Source: Salmonella enterica subsp. enterica serovar Typhimurium str. LT2 (GTDB lineage: Bacteria > Pseudomonadota > Gammaproteobacteria > Enterobacterales > Enterobacteriaceae). From it: a stretch of 64,000 bases of DNA. The translations under genes and the position numbers were made by a program. The notes under the pieces were generated by a model. The model saw only the letters and a list, made by a program, of their open reading frames with translations. It was not told where the DNA came from and did not search any database. Below are positions 18,357-28,460 of the stretch, one piece after another. The stretch covers positions 62,001-126,000 of the forward strand of contig NC_003197.2 in NCBI RefSeq assembly GCF_000006945.2, written 5' to 3'. The first letter of the stretch is position 1; every line of letters starts with the position of its first letter.

Positions 18357-18547
18357 CTTGCGTAAGGTCATTCCTGGAGAAGTCCGTTTCCGTAACCACA
18401 TTTTCAATGTAATAAGCACGATATTGCTCACACTAATCAATATTTAAGTCGCATACTATCTTGCATATCCACAATTTTAATATGGCTTAGTTTTTATTAG
18501 TTTGGACAGGCCGTAGCCAGATTTTTAATTTGTGAAATGGTGTGCTT

Positions 18548-18943
18548 ATGTGTGAAAAATATGTTGAAAGACCGCTTTATTTGTTAATTGCTGACTGGAT
18601 GATGGCAGAGAACCGATGGATCACTGCCAGGGAGATTTCCCGTCAATTTGATATTGAACATTGCAAAGCAATTAATACGCTCTCCTATATTCTGTCAGAA
18701 GTGGGGGAAATTGTTTGTGAAGTGAAGATGATCCCTAACCAAATTGCAGGACGAGGCTGCCAGTGCCAGCGTCTGGTGAAAGTCGTGAGTATCGACTCTC
18801 AACTCTATCGCCGATTGAATCATAATTTGCAGGAAAGAAAAGTGAGCGTGGCGAAAGCGCCGCGGCTGTCTGCCGTTCCCCCCACAGAGCTAAACCGTGA
18901 GCAGAAATGGCAGATGATGCTCTCCAAGAGTATGCGTCGCTAA
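18548..18943 (+). CDS. caiF: Transcriptional activator CaiF of the carnitine genes
   Basis: DNA-binding activator of the cai and fix operons, active with carnitine under anaerobic conditions in E. coli. It has 131 residues, with a helix-turn-helix-like N-terminal half and a conserved C-terminus ending in KWQMMLSKSMRR. The start MCEKYVE (18548) matches the E. coli start; a GTG two codons earlier is in frame but unneeded. It has its own promoter region after the carB terminator. It points toward caiE, with a REP element between the convergent ends. Confidence 0.95.
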   Translation: MCEKYVERPLYLLIADWMMAENRWITAREISRQFDIEHCKAINTLSYILSEVGEIVCEVKMIPNQIAGRGCQCQRLVKVVSIDSQLYRRLNHNLQERKVSVAKAPRLSAVPPTELNREQKWQMMLSKSMRR

Positions 18944-18984
18944 TTGTCTGTTTACCTGCTGGCGGGGTAAACGGTAATTGACGC

Positions 18985-19016
18985 GTAGGCCGGATAAGCG
19001 TGAGCGCATCCGGCAT
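18985..19016. repeat. REP element between caiF and caiE
   Basis: Typical enterobacterial REP palindrome (GTAGGCCGGATAAGCG ... GCATCCGGCAT) between convergent genes. Confidence 0.9.
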
Positions 19017-19019
19017 CAA

Positions 19020-19616
19020 TTACTGTGCTGATTTTGGCTTCACGTCCGTCGTGCCTTTCAGGCGCGGTCGGTTTTCTTCGGCCTGCGTTAACGGCTTCGT
19101 TTCAGATAACCCCGTTCGACAACGGATCGCAAGATCCTGATATTCTTTGGTATTGAGGTGTTTCCAGTGCAGCTCCTGGTCCGTAACCTGGCGTAGTACG
19201 CGCGCCGGTGATCCCACCAGGAGTTGCCTTGCCTCACCCTGAAATCCGGCTTTGACAAAACTCATGGCGGCGACAATGCTCTCTTCGCCAATCACTGCGC
19301 CGTCCATAATGACGCTATTCATGCCGACCAGGGCGTCCCGTCCCACCACGCAGCCATGTAAAATAGCGCCGTGGCCGATATGGCCGTTTTCATGCACGAT
19401 GGTATCGGTATCGCAGTAGCCATGCATAATGCAGCCATCCTGCAGATTAGAGCCTGCCTCCAGGATCAGGCGACCATAATCCCCACGCAATGACGCGAGT
19501 GGGCCAATATAAACACCGGCGCCCACGATGACATCGCCAATCAGCACGGCGCTGGGGTGGACAAACGCGTCCGGATGCACCACCGGGATCAGTCCTTCAA
19601 AGGCGTAATAGCTCAT
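19020..19616 (-). CDS. caiE: Carnitine operon protein CaiE
   Basis: Left-handed beta-helix hexapeptide-repeat protein of the gamma-carbonic anhydrase-like family, 198 residues. Repeats such as IGDVIVGAGVYIG and the His-containing stretch HENGHIGHGAILHG (possible metal ligands) are visible. In E. coli it stimulates CaiB and CaiD activities, perhaps through cofactor supply; the exact reaction is unsettled. Last gene of caiTABCDE; two REP elements separate it from caiD. Confidence 0.95.
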   Translation of the reverse strand: MSYYAFEGLIPVVHPDAFVHPSAVLIGDVIVGAGVYIGPLASLRGDYGRLILEAGSNLQDGCIMHGYCDTDTIVHENGHIGHGAILHGCVVGRDALVGMNSVIMDGAVIGEESIVAAMSFVKAGFQGEARQLLVGSPARVLRQVTDQELHWKHLNTKEYQDLAIRCRTGLSETKPLTQAEENRPRLKGTTDVKPKSAQ

Positions 19617-19635
19617 AGTTGTACCTCGGTTTTTT

Positions 19636-19717
19636 GCCGGATGGCGGCGTAAACACCTTATCCGGTCTACGGTTGCGCATGTGCTGTAGGCCGGATAAGC
19701 GAAGCGCCATCCGGCAT
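19636..19717. repeat. Pair of REP elements (BIME) between caiD and caiE
   Basis: Two REP units in opposite orientation, 19636-19670 and 19686-19717. They may stabilise upstream mRNA or lower caiE expression. Confidence 0.9.
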
Positions 19718-19724
19718 AGTCACA

Positions 19725-20510
19725 TTAACGACCTTTCCACACCGGATCGCGTTTTTCGGCAAATGCCTGCGGTCCTTCGAGCGCATCTTCTGAATGCAGC
19801 ACCGACGGATAATGCTTCAGTACGCCGCTGCGGATGTAGCGGTAGCCTTCTTCTACCGGCATTTCGCTGGTCGCGCGATAAATCTCTTTCAGCGCCGCGA
19901 TAGCCAGCGGGGCGCTATTGACCAGTTGTTGCGCCAGTTCGCGCGCACTCTCCATCAGTTCGCTCTGGCTGACAACGCGGTTCACGACTCCCCAACGCAG
20001 CGCTTCTTCGGCGCTCATTCGTCTGCCGGTCATTACCATTTCGTTGACGATAGCCGGTGGCAGCAGCTTAGGCAGACGCAATACGCCGCCGCTGTCAGGC
20101 ACGATGCCGAGCTTGGCTTCCGGCAGCGCGAAGCTGGCGTTTTCGGCGCAGACAATAAAGTCCGCCGCCAGCGCCAGCTCAAAACCGCCGCCAAACGCGT
20201 AGCCGTTCACCGCGGCGATAACCGGCTTATCGAGGTCAAATATTTCGGTTAAACCGGCAAAGCCGCCGGGACCAAAATCGGCATCCGGCGCTTCACCTTC
20301 CGCTGCCGCTTTTAAGTCCCAGCCAGCAGAAAAGAATTTCTCCCCGCCGCCGGTAATGATTGCTACGCGTAATTCCGGATCGTCACGGAAATTAAGAAAA
20401 GCTTCACCCATTGCAAAGCTGGTTTTGGCGTCAATGGCATTCGCTTTAGGTCGGTCGAGGGTAATTTCCAGGATCGGGCCGTTACGGGTCAGATGTAATG
20501 ACTCACTCAT
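19725..20510 (-). CDS. caiD: Crotonobetainyl-CoA hydratase (carnitinyl-CoA dehydratase)
   Basis: Enoyl-CoA hydratase/isomerase family enzyme interconverting L-carnitinyl-CoA and crotonobetainyl-CoA. It has 261 residues, with crotonase motifs: the CoA/oxyanion region (FSAGWDLKA), [15 protein letters not shown], and the catalytic Glu in [14 protein letters not shown]. Its last 22 codons recur at 36059-36124 with only synonymous changes (see the finding). Confidence 0.96.
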
Positions 20511-20563
20511 AGTTCATCTCCAGATAAATAGTTTTCCGGCGGGAGGGATTCCTGCCGGAAGGT

Positions 20564-22117
20564 TTATTTCAGATTTTTTTTGATTATTTTTCCTGAACAG
20601 TTGCGCGGCAGGTCGGTTCTGATCTCCATAAAAGAGGGAACCTTGAACTTCGCCATATTGTTTTCGCAGAAGCTGAAAAACTCGGCTTCGCTTAATGTTT
20701 CACCTTCATTAAGGACAATAAACGCTTTAATGGCTTCATCACGGATCGCGTCTTTAATACCAACCACCACAATGTCCTGAATTTTCGGATGCGCAGAAAT
20801 AATATTTTCCAGCTCGACGCAGGAGACATTTTCTCCGCCGCGTTTAATCATGTTGCAGCGCCTGTCGACGAAATAAAAATAGCCATCCTCATCCTGATAG
20901 CCCGAATCACCGGTATGTAACCAGCCCTCAGGTTCCAGCGCTTTGGCGGTAGCCTCCGGCTGCATGTAATACTCTTTGAAGATAGTCTTGCCGGGGATGC
21001 CTTTAATACAGATTTCGCCAATTTCTCCGGCGGGCAGCGGGCGATTTTGATCGTCGCGAATTTCAGCTTCATAGCTAAAACCCACGCGACCAATGGAAGG
21101 CCAGCGCCGTTTGTCTCCGGGACGGTCGCCAATAATTCCGACAATGGTTTCAGTCATACCATAAGAGGTCAGCAGCCTGACGCCAAAGCGTTCGGTAAAA
21201 TCGTCTTTTTCCTGCTCGGATAAATTGAGATAGAACATCACTTCGCGCAGGTGATGCTGCCTGTCCGTTGGTGCGGCGGGCTGGACCATCAGCGTGCGGA
21301 TCATCATCGGGATGCACTCGGTCACCGTTGCCTGATATTTACGTACCTGATCCCAGAAGGCCCTGGCGCTGTACTTCTCTAGCAGCACAAAGGTGCTGCC
21401 GGCGGAAAAGGCTGGCATTGCGGCGGTACACTGACAGTCGATATGAAAAGCGGGCATCACCGTCATGTACACGTCATCATCGCGCAGGGCGATTTGCCAG
21501 GCAGAGTAGTAGCCTGCAAAACGCAGGTTGTAGTGGGTAATTACCACCCCTTTAGGCCGTGAGGTGGTGCCTGAGGTAAACAGAATTTCCGCCGTATCGT
21601 CAGTGGATAACACGGGCGTATAGCACAGCGTGGCCGACTGGCGTGCTTGTAGTTGGGTAAAGTGGCTCACGCCGTCGTCAGCCGGAAGCTGCTCGCCAAT
21701 CAGACAGATATGATTAAGCGGAGTGCTATTGTCCTGGCGTATTTCACGGTACATAGGATAAAACTGGGCGCTGGTAACCAGCAGACTCACCTGGCTGTTT
21801 TGCAGGATCCAGGCGCTTTCTTCGCCCAGTAAGCGGGCATTAATCGGCACCATAATGGCGCCGATTTTTGCCAGTCCAAACCAGCAAAAGATGAATTCCG
21901 GACAGTTATCCAGATGCAGCGCGACCCTATCACCCTTGCGGATCCCTAAGGAATAAAAAAGGTTCGCCGTGCGGTTAATCTCTTCATTGAGCGAAGCATA
22001 GCTAAACTGCCGAACGATTCCCTCACAGGATTCGAAAATTAACGCCGTTTTATCTCCGTACACCCCGGCCAGGTCGTCCCACATCTGACGTAAGTTTTGT
22101 CCGCCAACGATATCCAT
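20564..22117 (-). CDS. caiC: Carnitine-CoA ligase (crotonobetaine/carnitine:CoA ligase)
   Basis: ATP-dependent acyl-CoA synthetase of the ANL superfamily that activates carnitine, crotonobetaine and gamma-butyrobetaine. It has 517 residues. The AMP-binding P-loop TSGTTSRPKGV (near 170), YGMTE (near 315), the hinge HTGDSGYQDEDGYFYFVDR and the C-terminal catalytic Lys in NCSGKI are all present. It lies between caiB and caiD in the operon. Confidence 0.96.
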   Translation of the reverse strand: MDIVGGQNLRQMWDDLAGVYGDKTALIFESCEGIVRQFSYASLNEEINRTANLFYSLGIRKGDRVALHLDNCPEFIFCWFGLAKIGAIMVPINARLLGEESAWILQNSQVSLLVTSAQFYPMYREIRQDNSTPLNHICLIGEQLPADDGVSHFTQLQARQSATLCYTPVLSTDDTAEILFTSGTTSRPKGVVITHYNLRFAGYYSAWQIALRDDDVYMTVMPAFHIDCQCTAAMPAFSAGSTFVLLEKYSARAFWDQVRKYQATVTECIPMMIRTLMVQPAAPTDRQHHLREVMFYLNLSEQEKDDFTERFGVRLLTSYGMTETIVGIIGDRPGDKRRWPSIGRVGFSYEAEIRDDQNRPLPAGEIGEICIKGIPGKTIFKEYYMQPEATAKALEPEGWLHTGDSGYQDEDGYFYFVDRRCNMIKRGGENVSCVELENIISAHPKIQDIVVVGIKDAIRDEAIKAFIVLNEGETLSEAEFFSFCENNMAKFKVPSFMEIRTDLPRNCSGKIIKKNLK

Positions 22118-22179
22118 ATTGCTTTATCCACTGAAATCAGGCGTGAGCGCTAACCGGAAAACCGATTAGCGCATCGCGT

Positions 22180-23397
22180 TTAATCCTCAACTTTGGCCAG
22201 GCCTTTGCCGACCAGTTCCTTAATATCTGCTTCGCTATAACCAATGTTTTTCAGAATGGCGGCGGTATCCATGCCGTGTGACGGCATGCCACGCCAGATT
22301 TTCCCCGGGTTGTTTTTAAATTTCGGCATGATGTTCGGCCCTTTACAGGTGCGACCGTCCATTGTTTGCCACTGAGTAATCGATTCGCGGGCAACGTACT
22401 GCGGGTTACCTTCCAGTTCCGGAATGGTGAGCACCTTCGCACAGGCGATATTCAGTTCAGCAAAACGCGCCTGAACGTCGGCGATGGTGTGTGTTGCCAG
22501 CCAGGCGTCCAGTTTCTCTTCGACGAGCGGGCCGTAAGGGCATTCCACGCGATGGATGAGTTGTGTGCCTTCCGGAACTTCCGGCGTACCGAGAATGTGG
22601 GCCAGGCCAATATCTTTAAAACACTCGTTGATTTGCGTGATGCCGACCAACTCCATGACGATGTAACCATCGGCGCATTTATACAGGCCGCAACCAGCGT
22701 AGTAGGGGTCTTTCCCTTTCGTCATACGTGGACAGATTTCGCCGCCGTTGAAGTAGTCCATCATGAAATACTGACCCATGCGCAGCATCACTTCGTACAT
22801 GGCGATATCGATGCTTTCACCTTTACCCGTTTCGCGTACTTTGTGCAGGGCTGCCAGCGCGGCTGTCGTCGCGGTCATCCCGGAGAAGTAATCGGCGGTA
22901 TACGGGAAGGCTGGCATCGGCTGATCAACGTCGCCGTTTTGGATCAGATAACCACTGAATGCCTGCGCGATGGTGTTATACGCCGGAAGATTGGTGTACT
23001 CCTCGGTACCATACTGACCGAAGCCGGAAAGGTGGGCAATGACCAGTTTCGGGTTATGTTCCCACAGCACTTCATCAGTAATACCACGGCGGGCAAAGGC
23101 CGGGCCTTTACTGGCTTCAATGAAAATATCGGTGGTTTCCATCAGTTTCAGAAACGCTTCCCGACCTTCATCTTTGAAAATATTCAGCGACAGGGCGTGC
23201 AGGTTGCGGCGTGAGAGCTGCGGGTAGTTAGGCTGTACGCGGATGGTATCGGCCCATGCGACGTTTTCAATCCAGATAACCTCTGCGCCCCATTCGGCGA
23301 ACATCTGTCCGGCGAATGGACCGGCGATTTCGATTCCTGAAAAAACAACGCGTACCCCAGCAAGCGGGCCAAAGGTTGGCATTGGTAAATGATTCAT
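22180..23397 (-). CDS. caiB: L-carnitine CoA-transferase (gamma-butyrobetainyl-CoA:carnitine)
   Basis: Class III CoA-transferase that moves CoA from gamma-butyrobetainyl-CoA to carnitine, keeping the cycle running. It has 405 residues when started at MNHLPMP (23397), the E. coli length, with AGGAG seven bases upstream; another ATG directly before it is also possible. The region [12 protein letters not shown] includes the catalytic Asp (near 169) expected for the family. Confidence 0.96.
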
Positions 23398-23426
23398 CAT
23401 TTTTCTCCTGGCATTTTTTGCGGTAT

Positions 23427-23498
23427 GTAGGCCGGATAAGCACAGCGCCATCCGGCATGATTGCCTGATGGCGACGCCCCGCGTCTTATCAGGCCTAC
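23427..23498. repeat. Two REP units between caiB and caiA
   Basis: REP palindromes at 23427-23458 and 23463-23498 (the second of the GCCTGATGG...CAGGCCTAC variant) within the operon. Confidence 0.9.
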
Positions 23499-23508
23499 AA
23501 GGGATCGA

Positions 23509-24651
23509 TTAGCGGTATTGCTTAAGTACCGCACGACCCAACGTCAGGATCTGCATTTCATCAGAACCACCAGAAACACGGTCAACGCGCAGGTCACGCC
23601 AGAAACGCGTGATGCGGTGGTTGCCCGCGATACCAACACCTCCCAGTACCTGCATGGCGGTGTCTACCACTTCAAACGCGGCGTTGGCGCAGAAGTATTT
23701 GCACATTGCCGCGTCGCCGGAGGTAATGGTGCCGTTATCCGCTTTCCACGCGGCTTCCAGCAGCATATTTTTCATGGAGTTCAGTTTGATCGCCATATGC
23801 GCAAACTTCTCCTGAATCAGCTGGAAACGGCCAATAGCTTCACCAAACTGCACGCGCTGATTCGCGTAACGCGCAGCGTCTTCAAAAGCGCACATTGCGG
23901 TACCGTAGTTGGTCAGCGCGACGAGGAAGCGTTCATGGTCAAACTCTTCTTTCACGCGGTTGAAGCCGTTACCTTCCCGACCGAACATGTCTTTCTCGTC
24001 CAGTTCAACGTCGTCAAAGGTGATTTCACAGCAGCTGTCCATGCGCAGACCGAGTTTCTCCAGTTTGTTGACCTTGATACCTGCTTTGCTCATGTCCACA
24101 AACCACTCGGTGTAAACCGGTTTATCCGGCGATGCACCGTCTCTCGCCATGACCACGATGTACGGGGTATAGGCGCTACTGGTGATAAAGCACTTACTGC
24201 CATTGAGATAAACCTTACCATTTTTGCGCGTATAAGTGGTTTTCAGACTACCAACATCCGATCCCGCTCCTGGTTCGGTGATAGCAGAGTTCCACATCTG
24301 CTTACCGGTGCCCCGGAACGCCATGATTTTATCAATTTGCTCCTGAGTCCCTTCACGCAGGAAAGTGTTAAAACCTCCCGGCAATTGGTACAACACGTAA
24401 GTTGGCGCGCCAAGACGTCCCAGTTCCATCCAGACGGCGGCGACGGTAACAAAACCCGCTTCCAGACCGCCGTGTTCTTCCGGGATCAGCAGGCTATCAA
24501 TACCCATATCCGCCAGCGCTTTTACAAAACGCTCAGGGTAGACGCTGTCACGATCGCACTCGGCAAAATAAGCTTCCCAGTTCTCACTGGCCATCAGTTC
24601 GCGAATACCGGCGACAAACAGCTCCTGTTCGTCATTTAAGTTGAAATCCAT
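23509..24651 (-). CDS. caiA: Crotonobetainyl-CoA reductase
   Basis: FAD-containing acyl-CoA dehydrogenase family protein that reduces crotonobetainyl-CoA to gamma-butyrobetainyl-CoA. The 380 residues show acyl-CoA dehydrogenase motifs: [12 protein letters not shown] (near 130) and the C-terminal [24 protein letters not shown]. Electrons are thought to arrive through the ETF-like FixAB and FixCX encoded divergently. It is the second gene of the operon, 34 bases after caiT. Confidence 0.96.
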
Positions 24652-24685
24652 CTTTCAGCCTCTTGATCAATTGGGTTAATAAGAA

Positions 24686-26203
24686 TTACTTGTCTTTCCA
24701 GTGCACTTTGGCGTCTTTAATAAAGGACAGCGTCACCATAATGTTGACGAAGAACAGCGGACATCCTCCGGCGATAATCGCGGTCTGAATCGGCTTCAAC
24801 CCACCCAGCGCCAGCAGAACGATACCGATGATGCCGACCAGCACTGACCAGCCGATACGCACTAACAGAGGCGGCTCTTCACCATCGCGAACTTCGCGAC
24901 AGGTCGACATCGCCAGGGTGTAAGAGCAGGCGTTAATCAGCGTGACGGTGGCAATAAAGCAGAGGATGAAGAAGCCCCACATGGTGGCGGTGCTGAGCGG
25001 CAAGGCGGCCCAGGTTTCGATAATGGCGCGCGCCACGCCGTGTTGCTCAATCAGTTGCGGAATGTTGAGGATGTTTTTATCCATCAGCAGCAGCGTGTTA
25101 CTGCCCAGCACTGTCCACAGGATCCAGGTAGACGCGGTCAGACCCATCACCATCCCGAAGCACAGCTCACGTACGGTACGACCACGGGAAATACGGGCCA
25201 GGAAGATACTCATCTGGATGGCGTAAATAACCCACCACGCCCAGTAGAAAACGGTCCAGCCCTGCGGGAAGCCGCCTTTACCGATGGCGTCGGTATAGAA
25301 CAGCATCCGTGGCAGGTGCATTAACAGCATCCCGACGGAGTCGGTGAAGTAGTTCATGATGAAGCTGGCGCCGCTGACGATAAACACCCAGCCGAGCATC
25401 AGGAAGCTCAGGTAGCTACGCACATCGCTGGCGATTCTGACCCCTTTTTGCAGGCCGCAGGCCACGCAAATCGCGTTCAGAATGATCCAGCAGGTAATGA
25501 TGATGGCGTCGAGTTGCAGCGTATGCGGAATACCGAACAGCCATTGCATACACTCGGTGACCAGCGGGGTAGCCAGACCGAGGCTGGTGCCCATCGCGAA
25601 GATCAGCGCCACCAGGTAGAAGTTATCGACGATGGTACCGAACAACCCTTTCGCATGCTTTTCACCGACGAGCGGTACCAGCGTGGAGCTGGGGCGGATG
25701 ACATCCATCTTGCGTACAAAGAAGAAGTAGGCGAAGGCCACGGAAAGGAAGCTATAGGTTGCCCACGGCAGCGGCCCCCAGTGGAACAGGCTGTACGCCA
25801 GGCCTATCTCTTTCGCGCCCGTGGAATTTGGTTCCAGGCCGAACGGCGGGGTGGAGATATAGTAGTAGATCTCAATAGAGCCCCAGAACAGAACCGCAGC
25901 GGATGTACAGGAGGCGAACATCATGAAAATCCAGCTGGCGGTGCTAAACTCCGGTTTTTCGTCACCTAATCTCTTTTTGGCATAGGGGCCAAAAACCAGC
26001 CAGAACCAGCCGAAGAGCATGACGACCATATACCATTCAAATGCCCAACCCCAGACGTTGGTGACATAACTGAATACCGCATTAATAACGACGTTAGCGG
26101 CATCAAGATCTCTGACTGTTAGCCAGCAAAGTATCCCGACAATTATTAATGGCGGAAAAAAAACCTTCGGTTCAATTCCCGATTTTTTCTTTTCATTTTT
26201 CAT
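24686..26203 (-). CDS. caiT: L-carnitine/gamma-butyrobetaine antiporter CaiT
   Basis: BCCT-family membrane exchanger, Na+-independent in E. coli, swapping external carnitine for internal gamma-butyrobetaine. It has 505 residues with about 12 membrane helices. The Trp-rich substrate box WTVFYWAWWVIYAI (near 320) and the Met/Gly-rich unwound helix region (MGTSLGLATPLV) are present. First gene of caiTABCDE, transcribed from the shared cai/fix region. Confidence 0.97.
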   Translation of the reverse strand: MKNEKKKSGIEPKVFFPPLIIVGILCWLTVRDLDAANVVINAVFSYVTNVWGWAFEWYMVVMLFGWFWLVFGPYAKKRLGDEKPEFSTASWIFMMFASCTSAAVLFWGSIEIYYYISTPPFGLEPNSTGAKEIGLAYSLFHWGPLPWATYSFLSVAFAYFFFVRKMDVIRPSSTLVPLVGEKHAKGLFGTIVDNFYLVALIFAMGTSLGLATPLVTECMQWLFGIPHTLQLDAIIITCWIILNAICVACGLQKGVRIASDVRSYLSFLMLGWVFIVSGASFIMNYFTDSVGMLLMHLPRMLFYTDAIGKGGFPQGWTVFYWAWWVIYAIQMSIFLARISRGRTVRELCFGMVMGLTASTWILWTVLGSNTLLLMDKNILNIPQLIEQHGVARAIIETWAALPLSTATMWGFFILCFIATVTLINACSYTLAMSTCREVRDGEEPPLLVRIGWSVLVGIIGIVLLALGGLKPIQTAIIAGGCPLFFVNIMVTLSFIKDAKVHWKDK

Positions 26204-26462
26204 AAGTGAATTCCAGTGTGAAAACGAAATTTATTTAGCGTGCCAGTCCATGAACGTTTGTTTATTTATTATTAATGATTTGTTGATAAGTTTTTAACCT
26301 CTGGGACGCCTCAATGAGTAACTCATGATGGGTATTCACTTCGGGTGATTCTGTTATCTTCGTCACACTTTTTTGCGTTGATTATTTTGTGTCTAAATTT
26401 TGATTTTTGCTTTATTTATCAATTGATTGGTTGTGGTTTTTTAACTTTTTTAAGTATCTGGC

Positions 26463-26497
26463 GTTCAATATTGTTGAGCCAGCAAACAATATTGAAA
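26463..26497. promoter_or_regulatory. CaiF operator, distal to fixA
   Basis: Perfect 11-bp inverted repeat, apart from one outer base: GTTCAATATTG (26463-26473), 13-base spacer, CAATATTGAAA (26487-26497). The 11-13-11 geometry fits what I recall of the E. coli CaiF sites. Confidence 0.75.
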
Positions 26498-26519
26498 ATT
26501 TTCATATTTGGCATATTTC

Positions 26520-26554
26520 TTTCAATATTGGTGAGGTGCGTAACACTATTGAAA
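26520..26554. promoter_or_regulatory. CaiF operator, proximal to fixA
   Basis: TTTCAATATTG (26520-26530), 13-base spacer, CACTATTGAAA (26544-26554); one mismatch in the inverted repeat. Its centre is 57 bases from the centre of the first operator. Confidence 0.75.
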
Positions 26555-26683
26555 GTTACGAATATCAATGTGTGACATTTTCAATATTGGTGATTAAGGT
26601 TTTATTTCCGAATTAAAGAGCGTGATATCTGTATTTAACACCGCCGATATAAATACGTTTCCTTCATGATTTCTGGAGATGCA

Positions 26684-27454
26684 ATGAAGATAATTACTTG
26701 CTACAAATGCGTACCTGATGAGCAGGATATTGCGATTAATAATGCTGACGGAACACTCGATTTCAGCAAAGCGGATAGCAAAATCAGCCAATATGATCTG
26801 AATGCAATTGAAGCTGCTTGCCAGTTAAAACAGCAGTTGGGAGACGCTCAGGTTGTCGCCATGAGCGTTGGCGGCAAAGCGCTGACTAATGCAAAAGGGC
26901 GCAAAGATGTCCTCTCTCGTGGCCCTGATGAACTGATTGTGGTCATTGACGATCAATTTGAGCAGGCGCTGCCGCAACACACCGCTACCGCGCTGGCCGC
27001 CGCCGCGCAAAAATCAGGTTTCGATCTACTTATCTGCGGCGACGGTTCTTCCGATCTTTATGCTCAGCAGGTTGGTTTGCTGGTGGGCGAAGCGCTGAAC
27101 ATTCCGGCGATTAACGGCGTGAGTAAAATCCTCTCTCTTACCGACAGCACATTGACAGTAGAACGCGAACTGGAAGATGAAGTTGAAACGCTGAGCATCC
27201 CGCTCCCGGCGGTGATCGCGGTTTCCACCGACATTAACACCCCACAAATCCCTTCGATGAAAGCCATTCTTGGCGCGGCGAAAAAACCGGTTCAGGTCTG
27301 GTCGCCTGCGGATATCGGGCTGAACAGCGTACCCGCGTATTCCGCACAACAGGTTGCCGCACCGAAGCAGCGCGAGCGTCAGCGTGTGGTGATTGAAGGT
27401 GACGGTGAAGAACAAATCGCCGCGTTTGTCGAGAATCTGCGCAAAATCATTTAA
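26684..27454 (+). CDS. fixA: Electron transfer flavoprotein beta-type subunit FixA
   Basis: ETF beta-like protein that, with FixB, is thought to carry electrons to crotonobetainyl-CoA reductase CaiA. It has 256 residues. It opens MKIITCYKCVPDEQD, and the ETF signature VERELEDEVETLSIPLPAVI is near residue 165. GGAGA precedes the ATG at 26684; an earlier in-frame ATG at 26666 is six codons longer than the E. coli protein. First gene of fixABCX, under the CaiF control region. Confidence 0.96.
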   Translation: MKIITCYKCVPDEQDIAINNADGTLDFSKADSKISQYDLNAIEAACQLKQQLGDAQVVAMSVGGKALTNAKGRKDVLSRGPDELIVVIDDQFEQALPQHTATALAAAAQKSGFDLLICGDGSSDLYAQQVGLLVGEALNIPAINGVSKILSLTDSTLTVERELEDEVETLSIPLPAVIAVSTDINTPQIPSMKAILGAAKKPVQVWSPADIGLNSVPAYSAQQVAAPKQRERQRVVIEGDGEEQIAAFVENLRKII

Positions 27455-27469
27455 TTATCAGGGGATGTT

Positions 27470-28411
27470 ATGAACAAATTTTCCAGTGTCTGGGTATTCA
27501 GCGATACCCCTTCTCGTCTGCCCGAACTGATGAGTGGCGCGCAGGCTGTAGGTGAAAAAGTTAACGCGTTCGTACTGAACGAAGCAGACAGCGCGACAGC
27601 ATGTCATTTGGGCGCGGATCATGTCTGGCTGCTCAGCGGCAAACCAGAAGACCGCATGATCGAAGACTACGCTGCTGCGATGGCTGAGACTATTCGTCAG
27701 CATAGCGAGGGCGGCGCGGTGCTGCTGCCGAATACGCGTCGGGGCAAGCTGTTGGCGGCAAAGCTGGGCTATCGCTTGTCGGCTGCGGTTTCCAACGATG
27801 CCAGCGACGTCTCCCTGCAGGATGGAAAAGCGGCGGTTAAACATATGGTCTACGGCGGTCTGGCGATAGGGGCAGAAACCATCGCTTCGCCGTTTGCCGT
27901 GATCACACTCAGCAGCGGAACGTTTGACGCACAACAACCGGATGCTTCTCGCAGCGGCGAGATGCACACCGTGCAGTGGCAGGCTCCGGCCACTGCCGTG
28001 ACCCGCACCGCAACCCAGGCGCGTCAGAGCAACAGCGTTGACCTCGACAAAGCGCGTCTGGTGGTCAGCGTGGGACGCGGCATCGGCAGCAAAGAGAATA
28101 TCTCGCTGGCCGAAGCGCTGTGCCAGACGATTGGCGCCGAGCTGGCCTGTTCCCGCCCGGTGGCGGAAAACGAGAAGTGGATGGAGCACGAGCGCTACGT
28201 CGGTATCTCCAACCTGATGCTCAAACCTGAACTGTATCTGGCGGTGGGGATCTCCGGGCAGATCCAACACATGGTCGGCGCCAACGGCGCGCAGACGATT
28301 TTCGCCATCAACAAAGATAAAAACGCGCCAATCTTCCAGTATGCAGATTTTGGCATCGTTGGCGATGCGCTGAAGATCCTGCCTGCGCTGACGGCTGCCT
28401 TAGCGCGATAA
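27470..28411 (+). CDS. fixB: Electron transfer flavoprotein alpha-type subunit FixB
   Basis: ETF alpha-like partner of FixA, 313 residues. The C-terminal FAD domain has the signature YLAVGISGQIQHMVGANGAQTIFAIN split over residues about 246-272, with VSVGRGIGSKEN before it. It starts 15 bases after fixA. Confidence 0.96.
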   Translation: MNKFSSVWVFSDTPSRLPELMSGAQAVGEKVNAFVLNEADSATACHLGADHVWLLSGKPEDRMIEDYAAAMAETIRQHSEGGAVLLPNTRRGKLLAAKLGYRLSAAVSNDASDVSLQDGKAAVKHMVYGGLAIGAETIASPFAVITLSSGTFDAQQPDASRSGEMHTVQWQAPATAVTRTATQARQSNSVDLDKARLVVSVGRGIGSKENISLAEALCQTIGAELACSRPVAENEKWMEHERYVGISNLMLKPELYLAVGISGQIQHMVGANGAQTIFAINKDKNAPIFQYADFGIVGDALKILPALTAALAR

Positions 28412-28460
28412 ACCATTTCGGGCAGGATGCGAAGGTATCCTGCCGCTGACAGGAGTACGT

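Larger units (their letters stand above)
26204..26683. promoter_or_regulatory. Divergent caiT / fixA control region
   Basis: 480 AT-rich bases with no convincing gene. They contain two CaiF-type operators (listed separately), a further single half-site TTTCAATATTG at 26579-26589, and a TGTGACATTT half-site at 26571-26580 that could bind CRP. In E. coli both operons need CaiF and CRP and respond to anaerobiosis. Confidence 0.85.

Noticed and set aside
23461..24639. Open frame of 392 codons antisense to caiA
   Set aside because: Begins inside a REP unit and mirrors the whole of caiA; composition is His/Arg/Phe-rich and no family is recognisable.
26345..26616. Two small frames in the cai-fix intergenic region
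   Set aside because: Phe/Ile/Leu-rich translations of AT-rich operator DNA; they run through both CaiF sites and have no proper ribosome binding site.
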